Source: CAVVSD01 sp963837655 (GTDB lineage Bacteria > Actinomycetota > Thermoleophilia > Solirubrobacterales > Solirubrobacteraceae). Taken from it: DNA of 64,000 nt. The stretch is taken from assembly GCA_963837655.1 (NCBI GenBank), contig CAWIOK010000006.1, forward strand, positions 310,001-374,000, written 5' to 3'. Each line of letters starts with the position of its first letter. The stretch's first letter is position 1. Positions 58,178 through 64,000 of the stretch are shown piece by piece. The translations under genes were made by a program, and so were the position numbers. Below the pieces are notes generated by a model. The model was not told the DNA's origin and did not search any database. It saw only the letters and a program-made list of their open reading frames with translations.

Positions 58178-59836
58178 TCAGCTGGGTGGGATCCCGAGAT
58201 ACGGGAGCGCGAACTGCGCGATGCGCTGGAACGCCGGCGCCGCGACGGACCCGCCGTAGATGCCGCCCTGGGGCTCGTCGACGGTCACCGTCACGAGCAG
58301 CTTGGGGTCGTCGGCGGGCGCGAAGCCCACGAACGAGGCGACGTACGCCGAGTCGGAGTACTTGCCCGTCTTGGGGTCGATCTTGTTCGCCGTGCCGGTC
58401 TTGCCCGCCAGCGTGTACCCGTCGATGGCGGCCTCGGTGCCGGTCCCGCCGACGCGGATGACGCCCTCGAGCATCTTGCGCACCTCGGAGGCGGTGAACG
58501 GGGAGATGATCCGCTTGCCCTTGGGCAGCGGGACCGCCTTGCCATCAATCGACTTGATCATCTGCGGCGTGCGCAGGATGCCGCCGTTGGCGATCGTCGC
58601 GTAGGCGGCGGCGAGCTGGACGGCGGTGACCGCCTCGCCCTGGCCGATCGGGAGGTTGCCCATCGACGAGCCCGAGTACTTGTCGAGCGGGAGCACGAGC
58701 CCCTGCTCCTCGCCCGGGAGCGCGATGCCGCTCTTCGTCCCGAACCCGAAGCGGCGCACCCACTGGTCGAAGCGCCTCGCGCCGAGCTTCTGGCCGATCA
58801 TGATCGTGCCGACGTTCGACGACTGCGCGAGGATCTGCGACGTCGTGAGCGAGATGGCGCCGCGATCGTGGGCCTCGCCGATGAGGCGGTCGGCGATCTG
58901 GATCTTCGGCGGGAGGCTGAACATCGTGTCGGGCTTGACGACCCCCTCCTGCAGCGCCCCGGCGACGGTCACGATCTTGAAGGTCGAGCCCGGCTCGTAG
59001 ACGTCGCCGACCGCGCGGTTCTGGTACGCCGAAGGCGGTGCGCCTGCCACGTCGTTGGCGTTGACGCCGGGCCAGTTGGCCATCGCCAGCACCTGCCCGG
59101 TGCGCGGGTCGGTGACGAGCGCTGTCGCGCTCTTGGGCTTGTAGGCCTCGCCGACGCCGCGCAGGACCTCCTCGGCCTTGTCCTGGATCTGGGCGTCCAG
59201 CGTGAGCTGGATGTCGTGCCCGGGCTTCATCGGCGTCGTGTCGGAGATCGAGATCGGCTGGCCGAGGGCGTCGCGGACGATGCGCCGCTCGCCGTCCTTG
59301 CCGTGCAGCGTCTTCTCTTCGCCGTACTCCAGGCCGGCGCCGCCCTCGCCGTCGGACTGGACCGTTCCGAGCACCTGTGAGGCGAGCCAGTCGCGCGGGT
59401 ACTCGCGGCGGCTGGTCGGGGTGAGGTCGATGCCCGCGATGGCGAGCTTGCGGACCTTCGCCGCCTGCTGGGAGGGCAGCTTGCGCGAGAGGTAGACGAA
59501 CCCGTTGCGCTCCGTGAGCTTGCTGAGCAGCTCGCCCTCGGGCACGCCGAGGATCGGCGCGAGCTTGGCGGCCGTCCCCCGCGGGTCCTTGACGAGATAC
59601 GGCGTGGCGGAGATGTCGCTGGCGGGCTCGGACACGGCGAGCTCAGTGCCGGTGCGATCGGTGATCGACCCGCGCTGCGCCGGAAGCGCCACGTTGACGA
59701 CCTGCTGCGTCGCGGCGGCGTTCTTGAGGGTGTCGGCCCTGACGAGACCGACCCATCCCGCGCGCATGACGGCGACGGTGAGGAGGACGAGGAAGACCGC
59801 GAAGAGCAGGCCGATGCGCCGCTGCGTCAGGCCCAC
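58178..59836 (-). CDS. ftsI: Septal class B penicillin-binding protein FtsI
   Basis: FtsI is the transpeptidase that crosslinks septal peptidoglycan. In its 552 residues, a short cytosolic N-terminus and one membrane span (about 8-28) precede the pedestal domain (PAQRGSITDRTGTELAVS). The catalytic domain has S-T-F-K near 283, S-S-N near 337 and K-T-G near 478. No PASTA repeats are present. It follows ftsL by five bases. Confidence 0.95.
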   Translation of the reverse strand: MGLTQRRIGLLFAVFLVLLTVAVMRAGWVGLVRADTLKNAAATQQVVNVALPAQRGSITDRTGTELAVSEPASDISATPYLVKDPRGTAAKLAPILGVPEGELLSKLTERNGFVYLSRKLPSQQAAKVRKLAIAGIDLTPTSRREYPRDWLASQVLGTVQSDGEGGAGLEYGEEKTLHGKDGERRIVRDALGQPISISDTTPMKPGHDIQLTLDAQIQDKAEEVLRGVGEAYKPKSATALVTDPRTGQVLAMANWPGVNANDVAGAPPSAYQNRAVGDVYEPGSTFKIVTVAGALQEGVVKPDTMFSLPPKIQIADRLIGEAHDRGAISLTTSQILAQSSNVGTIMIGQKLGARRFDQWVRRFGFGTKSGIALPGEEQGLVLPLDKYSGSSMGNLPIGQGEAVTAVQLAAAYATIANGGILRTPQMIKSIDGKAVPLPKGKRIISPFTASEVRKMLEGVIRVGGTGTEAAIDGYTLAGKTGTANKIDPKTGKYSDSAYVASFVGFAPADDPKLLVTVTVDEPQGGIYGGSVAAPAFQRIAQFALPYLGIPPS

Positions 59837-59841
59837 CGGGC

Positions 59842-60696
59842 CTAGCCCCCAGGCGTGGCGGCCGCGCCGCCGGCGGGCGTCGCGGGCGTCGCGGGCGTCT
59901 GCTGCTCGACCGGCTGCTGCTGTTGCTGTGGCTGTTGCTGCACGGGCGCCTGCGCCACCGGCTGCTGGGCCTGCGTCTGGACCGGCTGCGTCGCAACCGG
60001 CTGGGGGGCCTGCTGCGTCTGGGGCTGCGTCGTGGCCGGCGCGGCAGTGGTCGCGACCGCCGCCGGGTCGGCAGCCGCCGGTGCCGGCGTCGGCGTCGCG
60101 CCGGGCGCGGTCTGCGCCGACTCAGGGGCCAGCGCGCTGGCGCCCGTTCCGAGGCCCGCCTTCACGGCCGCCTCCGCCTGGGAGGCGAGCTCGGGATCGG
60201 CGGACTTCATCGTCTTGGCAGCGCGCGATGCGTCGGTCGGCTGCGCGTCCGTGTAGCGGACCTCGCCGGCGTTGGGCATGACCAGGCCGAGCTGGCGCGC
60301 CTCGGTGGCGATGCGCTCACCCGAGCCCAGCCGCGAGACCTCGAGGCGCAGCGACGTGTTCTGTTGTTCGAGCGTCGTCGCCTTCTCGACCGCGCGGCCG
60401 ATGCCGGCGTTCAGGCCGAGCATGTGGACCTGCATCGCGACGATGCCGATGAGCGCGACGGCGATGACGCCGACCCACATCCGCCCGCGGATGAGCCTGT
60501 CGAGTGCACGGCTGTCGGGCAGGGTGCGCGCGAGACCGGCGGCGCCGACGAGGAACGCCGGTGCCGTCGACGAGGCCGCGGCGCGACCTCGGGACGGTCC
60601 TGAGACACGACGCGGCGGCGGGACGGAGCGCAGCGGGCGCGTGTTCGCGCGTCCGGCATGGGTGGCGCGCCGTGCGGCTGCCGCTGGTCGACTCAT
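59842..60696 (-). CDS. ftsL: FtsL-like division protein with long Gln/Pro/Ala tail
   Basis: This 284-residue bitopic protein occupies the ftsL position between rsmH and ftsI. A basic N-terminus of about 70 residues precedes one membrane span (about 73-93), then a short coiled coil (about 96-130: E-K-A-T-T-L-E-Q-Q-N-T-S-L-R-L-E). A segment resembling the FtsL/FtsB end (R-I-A-T-E-A-R-Q-L-G-L-V) follows. The final 120 or so residues are a low-complexity extracytoplasmic tail of Pro, Ala, Thr and many Gln. Typical FtsL proteins are 100-150 residues. Identity comes from position and topology, since FtsL sequence is poorly conserved. Confidence 0.75.
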   Translation of the reverse strand: MSRPAAAARRATHAGRANTRPLRSVPPPRRVSGPSRGRAAASSTAPAFLVGAAGLARTLPDSRALDRLIRGRMWVGVIAVALIGIVAMQVHMLGLNAGIGRAVEKATTLEQQNTSLRLEVSRLGSGERIATEARQLGLVMPNAGEVRYTDAQPTDASRAAKTMKSADPELASQAEAAVKAGLGTGASALAPESAQTAPGATPTPAPAAADPAAVATTAAPATTQPQTQQAPQPVATQPVQTQAQQPVAQAPVQQQPQQQQQPVEQQTPATPATPAGGAAATPGG

Positions 60697-61637
60697 TCGG
60701 ATTCCCTCAACTTGCGGGCGACGCGCAGGCGCGCCGAGGCGGCACGCGAGTTGGCGGCGACCTCGGCGGTCCCGGCGACGATCGACCGGCGGTTCAGCAG
60801 CTCCGCGCGCGGCTCGCCGCCGCAGACGCAGATCGGGAGATCGGGCGGGCAGGTGCAGCCCCGCGCGAGGTCGACCAGGAAGCGCTTCACGCGCCGGTCT
60901 TCCAGGCTGTGGAAGGAAATCCCTGCAAATCGACCATCGATGCCGAGCACGCGCCAGGCCAGCGGCAGCGCCGAGTCGAGCTGTCCGAGCTCGTCGTTGA
61001 CCGCGATGCGGATCGCCTGGAACGTCCGCTTCGCGGGATGGCCGGCGGCGAAGCGCGCAGGCGCCGGCACCGAGGCGGAGACGACGTCGACGAGCTCCGT
61101 CGTGGTCTCGATCGGCGCGCGTGCGCGTGCGCGCACGATGCCCCGTGCGATCTGGCGGGCGTAGCGCTCCTCCCCGAGGTCGCGCAGCGTGCGGGAGAGC
61201 TCGCGCTCGTCCCACTCGTTGACCACTTCGAGGGCGGACAGCGCGAGGGTCGGGTCCATCCGCATGTCCAGCGGCGCGTCGTAGGCGTAGGAGAACCCGC
61301 GCTCGCGCGTGTCGACCTGCATGGAGGACATGCCGAGATCCATCAGGACCGCGTCGGCGCGGACGTCCTCGTCGGCGAGCATCGCGAGGCCCTCGACGAA
61401 CGAGGCGCGGACGAAGCGCGCCGTGCAGTCGACCTCGGCGGCGAACTCGTCGAAGCGGGCCTCTGCGTCGGGGTCGCGGTCGATCGCGATGAGCAGGCCG
61501 TCGGGGCCGAGGCGCTCTGCGATGGCACGCGCGTGCCCCCCTGCGCCGAACGTGCAGTCGACCGCGACGCCGCCGCTGGGGGGCGCGAGGAGATCGACCG
61601 TCTCGTGCAGAAGCACGGGGACGTGAGTGGCGGTCAT
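60693..61637 (-). CDS. rsmH: 16S rRNA (cytosine1402-N4)-methyltransferase
   Basis: RsmH (MraW) methylates C1402 of 16S rRNA. The 314 residues begin THVPVLLHETVDLL. They contain CTFGAGGHARAI (SAM site), LMDLGMSSMQVD, the RTFQAIRIAVNDEL motif, and GISFHSLEDRRVKRF. ATG 61637 follows the mraZ stop by one base. It is the second gene of the dcw operon, in the usual place. Confidence 0.96.
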   Translation of the reverse strand: MTATHVPVLLHETVDLLAPPSGGVAVDCTFGAGGHARAIAERLGPDGLLIAIDRDPDAEARFDEFAAEVDCTARFVRASFVEGLAMLADEDVRADAVLMDLGMSSMQVDTRERGFSYAYDAPLDMRMDPTLALSALEVVNEWDERELSRTLRDLGEERYARQIARGIVRARARAPIETTTELVDVVSASVPAPARFAAGHPAKRTFQAIRIAVNDELGQLDSALPLAWRVLGIDGRFAGISFHSLEDRRVKRFLVDLARGCTCPPDLPICVCGGEPRAELLNRRSIVAGTAEVAANSRAASARLRVARKLRESE

Positions 61638-61638
61638 G

Positions 61639-62073
61639 TCAACCAGGATGGCCAAGACGCTCGGTGATGCCGGCGATCTCGCCGGTCAGGTCGCTGTTGA
61701 AGTCCTGCCAGGCCGTGCGGTCCCACACCTGCAGGGACTCGGAGGCACCGGTCACGACGACCTCCTTGCGCAGCCCTGCGTGCTCGATGAGCGCCGCCGG
61801 CAGCTGCACGCGCCCGGCGGAGTCGAGCTCGGTGTCGAAGGCGTTGGCGGAGAACCAGAGGCGCATGCGGCGGGCATCGGAGGACATCGGGTTCAGACCC
61901 TGAAGGGAGCGCTCGACGACGGCGTCGTACGCGTCGGGGACCCAGATGTCGACGTTGCGTTCGAGGCCTTTGGCGAGGACGACCCCTCCGCTGAGCTCGG
62001 CGCGGAACTTGGCCGGGACCGTGAGGCGGTTCTTTGCATCGAGTGAGTAGTCGAAGGAGCCGCGGAAGGCCAT
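61639..62073 (-). CDS. mraZ: Transcriptional regulator MraZ
   Basis: MraZ is an AbrB-fold DNA-binding protein that represses the dcw operon, including itself. The 144 residues show two repeats with F-x-G-S-F-D-Y-S-L-D-A-K-N-R-L-T-V-P and F-D-T-E-L-D-S-A-G-R-V-Q-L-P, each carrying the conserved D-x-x-R/G-R core. It is the first gene of the cluster. Its upstream region holds three GTGGG repeats that may be its binding sites and a strong hairpin. No good Shine-Dalgarno precedes ATG 62073. Confidence 0.95.
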   Translation of the reverse strand: MAFRGSFDYSLDAKNRLTVPAKFRAELSGGVVLAKGLERNVDIWVPDAYDAVVERSLQGLNPMSSDARRMRLWFSANAFDTELDSAGRVQLPAALIEHAGLRKEVVVTGASESLQVWDRTAWQDFNSDLTGEIAGITERLGHPG

Positions 62074-62089
62074 GGGATCAAAGGGGGTG

Positions 62090-62130
62090 AGCCGGCCTGG
62101 AGGGGTGGGAGGAGCCCCTCCAGCCCGGCT
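62090..62130 (-). promoter_or_regulatory. mraZ: Strong hairpin in the mraZ leader
   Basis: CTGGAGGGG (62097-62105) pairs with CCCCTCCAG (62115-62123) around a nine-base loop. AGCCGG (62090-62095) pairs with CCGGCT (62125-62130) outside a single mismatch. The total is 15 base pairs, ending only 17 bases from the mraZ start. If the promoter lies upstream, this structure is in the leader of the whole dcw transcript and could limit translation or transcription. Confidence 0.55.
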
Positions 62131-62147
62131 CGCAATCGCGACAGTAA

Positions 62148-62192
62148 CCCACTTTCCCCCACCAAGCAACTCTCAATGCACCCTATCCCCCA
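62148..62192 (-). promoter_or_regulatory. mraZ: Candidate MraZ-box repeats
   Basis: Read on the minus strand, GTGGG occurs at 62192-62188, 62162-62158 and 62152-62148. The last two are spaced exactly 10 bases, one within AAAGTGGG. Known MraZ sites are short direct repeats with a GTGG-type core at about one helical turn, upstream of mraZ. A possible -35/-10 pair (TTGCTT at 62168-62163 and TTACTG at 62146-62141, spacer 16) overlaps them. Site identity is inferred from this spacing and position. Confidence 0.45.
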
Positions 62193-62402
62193 CTAGAGTC
62201 CACCAACGACCCCTGCGCCGACCATCACGTCCCGCGTTTGCAGGGATTTCTTGGGTGGGGAGCGGTGGGAGACACGCGGCCCGAAACGCGGGAGACGCCG
62301 TGCAGAACGCCATCCCGCACGCCCTCTTGCATCACATGGGGCAGTTCCGCCGGTGGGTGTGCATCGCGCCCAGTGCGCGCATCCCCAGCTACCGTCGGGC
62401 GC
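62193..62402. other. Intergenic region between mraZ and the lipoprotein gene
   Basis: This is the remainder of the 329-base divergent spacer. I looked for RNase P RNA, SRP RNA, tRNA and small ORFs on both strands and found none that I can support. It presumably holds the promoter of the plus-strand lipoprotein gene, but I see no convincing -35/-10 pair. Confidence 0.5.
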
Positions 62403-63899
62403 GTGATCGCTGCCTCGCCGCCCCGCCGTGCGAGCGTTGTTCTGCTCGCCCTCGTCGTCGCCGTGCTCGCCGCGGGGTGCGGCACGAAGAAGGAGTCCTC
62501 TGCGGATCCGGCCGGAGTCGTCCCCGCACGCGCGCCCGTGTACGTGGAGGCCACGATCCCCCCACCGGGCCTGACACGTGACGACGCACTGGCCGCCGCG
62601 CGGAAGGTGCTCGGCACCACCGACCCCACCGGGCGGCTGCAGGAGATCATCCGCGGGAGGGGCAGCAAGGGGGATGTCGCGCCGTGGCTCGGCGACCGCG
62701 TCGGCGCCTTCTCGCTCGCGGGCTCGACGGGCGACGACGCGATCGTGGCCGCGACCTCCGATGTCGGCGCCGCGCGGACCTGGGTCTCCTCGCAGGGGCC
62801 CACGAGCGAGACGCGCAAGGGCGTCGGCATCCACGGCGGCGCCCGCGGGACCGCCTACGCGCTCGTCGACGACCTCGTCGTCGCGGGCAGGCCGGCCGCC
62901 GTGCGCGCTGCGATCGACGCGGCGTCCGGCGACGACCTCGCGTCGTCAAGCGCCTTCAAGGAGGCGCTCGGGCGCGTCCAGGGTGGCGCCGGCATCGGCC
63001 GTGGCTATCTCGCGCCGCGCGCGCTCATGGAGACCAAGGGCACCGACAGGGCGCCCGGCACGGGGATGCTCGGCTCGCTCGCGATCGGCGCGCTCACAGG
63101 CTCGCTGCCGACCGCGGTCGGGGCGAGGTTCCACGCCGACGGCGACGCGGTCCGTGCGGACATCGCCACCGTCGGCGGCGCCAAGACCGAGGGCACCCCG
63201 GATCCGGCGCTCGTCGCCGACCTGCCCGGCGCCGCGTGGCTCGCGCTCGGGATCGGGGAGGTCGGCCCGCGCTTGAAGGACGCGCTCGGCGCAGCGGTCG
63301 GAGGCTCCGACGCGATCCTCGGTCTGCTCGGCGCCCAGGCCGGGCTCGACATCGACGGGGACCTCCTCGTTCCACTGGGCCAGGGCGCGGTCTTCGTCAC
63401 CGGCGACTCGCCGTCCACCGTCGGCGGCGCACTCGTCGTGCACTCCGACGACCCCGCGCGGACACGTGCGGTGGTCCCGAAGCTCGCGTCGCTCATCACG
63501 CGCTTCGCGCCCGGCGCCACGTCGGGCGAGCTGCACGCCTCCGGCGTCGACGCGGGCGTGGCGATTCGCGCGCAGGGGATCCCCGCGCCGGTGCAGATCG
63601 CCGCTGCCGGGGACCGGCTCATCGTCGCGGTGGGCCACGACGCGCTGCGCGAGGCGATCTCGCCGTCGTCGCGGCTCGGCGACGACCCCGACTTCCGCTC
63701 CGCCGCCGCGACGCTGGGGGCCGGGCTGCAGCCGGTGGCCTACGTCGGGGCACGGCCGCTCTCGCCGCTGGCGACGGTGCTCGCGCGACGCACCGGCGCG
63801 GACGCGCGCGACGTGACCGCGACGCTCGGTCGCTTCACCGCCCTCGTCGCCGCCGATCGCGGCGACGGGCACTGGCGGGCCTCGCTCGGCTTGCGCTGA
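62403..63899 (+). CDS. DUF3352-like lipoprotein, unknown function
   Basis: This 498-residue predicted lipoprotein has a hydrophobic signal (S-V-V-L-L-A-L-V-V-A-V) that ends in the lipobox L-A-A-G-C, with the acylated cysteine at about residue 26. The mature part has alternating strands and helices without membrane segments and is rich in Gly, Ala and Asp. It includes APVYVEATI near the start and repeated F-x-x-A/LG patterns reminiscent of DUF3352 proteins. Those proteins are common in actinobacteria and have no known function. GTG 62403 is chosen because the signal peptide begins there; earlier in-frame codons would add a long hydrophilic stretch before the signal. Confidence 0.7.
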   Translation: MIAASPPRRASVVLLALVVAVLAAGCGTKKESSADPAGVVPARAPVYVEATIPPPGLTRDDALAAARKVLGTTDPTGRLQEIIRGRGSKGDVAPWLGDRVGAFSLAGSTGDDAIVAATSDVGAARTWVSSQGPTSETRKGVGIHGGARGTAYALVDDLVVAGRPAAVRAAIDAASGDDLASSSAFKEALGRVQGGAGIGRGYLAPRALMETKGTDRAPGTGMLGSLAIGALTGSLPTAVGARFHADGDAVRADIATVGGAKTEGTPDPALVADLPGAAWLALGIGEVGPRLKDALGAAVGGSDAILGLLGAQAGLDIDGDLLVPLGQGAVFVTGDSPSTVGGALVVHSDDPARTRAVVPKLASLITRFAPGATSGELHASGVDAGVAIRAQGIPAPVQIAAAGDRLIVAVGHDALREAISPSSRLGDDPDFRSAAATLGAGLQPVAYVGARPLSPLATVLARRTGADARDVTATLGRFTALVAADRGDGHWRASLGLR

Positions 63900-64000
63900 T
63901 GCATCGGGCGGCGCGTGCTGCGGGCGCGTGCACCAGACGTCCAGGTCGTGAAGGCGTGCCCGACGCCGCTGTCCACGTCGAAGCGCAGATGAAGCGCCTC
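63900..64000. other. Window end, no gene assigned
   Basis: The last 101 bases after the lipoprotein stop contain open frames on the minus strand running off the window, one reading E-A-L-H-L-R-F-D-V-D-S-G. They are too short to tell a real C-terminus from chance. A convergent minus-strand gene ending near here is possible. Confidence 0.3.

Noticed and set aside
59879..60130. Short tandem repeats in the ftsL tail as a CRISPR-like or minisatellite array
   Set aside because: The repetitiveness comes from codons for Gln, Pro, Ala and Thr in an open frame; there are no regular repeat-spacer units.
62193..62402. Structured RNA gene (RNase P RNA, SRP RNA or tRNA) in the mraZ upstream region
   Set aside because: None of the conserved core segments of these RNAs could be found on either strand.
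63900..64000. C-terminal end of a minus-strand gene at the window edge
   Set aside because: About 30 codons without a recognisable motif cannot be separated from chance.

Overview
The window is one compact, high-GC stretch of an actinobacterial chromosome. Gene content points to a deep-branching actinobacterium, and my best guess is Thermoleophilia (Solirubrobacterales-like); that placement is inference from gene order and composition, not a search. Supporting signs are a dcw cluster without ftsA, a MurE with the DNPR meso-diaminopimelate motif, a DivIVA/SepIVA-like gene beside coaD, and the order rpmB-DAK-recG-rsmD-coaD. I see no tRNA, rRNA, CRISPR array or insertion sequence. Genes are packed with ATGA, GTGA or TGATG overlaps, and several divergent pairs are separated by fewer than 40 bases.

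Layout. 1-5100: the end of a CAP-domain protein, then on the minus strand rpmB, a DAK/FakA-like protein, recG, rsmD, coaD and a SepIVA-like coiled-coil protein. 5117-6169: a D-malate/tartrate dehydrogenase-like enzyme on plus. 6150-9875: a riboflavin operon (ribD-ribE-ribBA-ribH) plus a small membrane protein. 9886-16118: an envelope-glycan locus with two polytopic glycosyltransferases on minus, divergent from a GT2 enzyme, a methyltransferase and a flippase. 16100-19424: a PAS-GAF-GGDEF-PAS-EAL protein facing an unrecognised ribbon-helix-helix-like protein across a 31-bp perfect hairpin. 19430-27627: a minus-strand run of rsmB, a zinc ribbon, rpe, a receiver-only regulator, a histidine kinase, a LuxR-type regulator and a MacB-like ABC exporter. 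27652-31083: priA, def and fmt on plus.

31080-39317: a minus-strand aromatic amino acid supraoperon (rluB, aroH, hisC, aroF, tyrA, aroA) that runs on through a VTT membrane protein, cmk and der. Between hisC and aroF lies a 23-codon leader peptide with three Tyr, two Phe and one Trp. It is followed by mutually exclusive RNA pairings, an apparent ribosome-mediated attenuator and the most interesting signal in the window. 39334-42908: rlmN (plus), then a small CxxC protein, scpB, scpA and trpS. 42919-46391: an oxidoreductase cassette (SnoaL-like, zinc alcohol dehydrogenase, GMC oxidoreductase) coupled to gcvH, and a 44-residue ORF.

46457-62073: the division and cell-wall (dcw) cluster, read on minus in the order mraZ, rsmH, ftsL, ftsI, murE, murF, mraY, murD, ftsW, murG, murC, then ftsQ and ftsZ. 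A single MFS transporter gene on the opposite strand splits it between murC and ftsQ. The window ends with a DUF3352-like lipoprotein divergent from mraZ. The genes cover peptidoglycan precursor synthesis and division, chromosome condensation, aromatic and flavin biosynthesis, translation, and a few regulatory and envelope modules.
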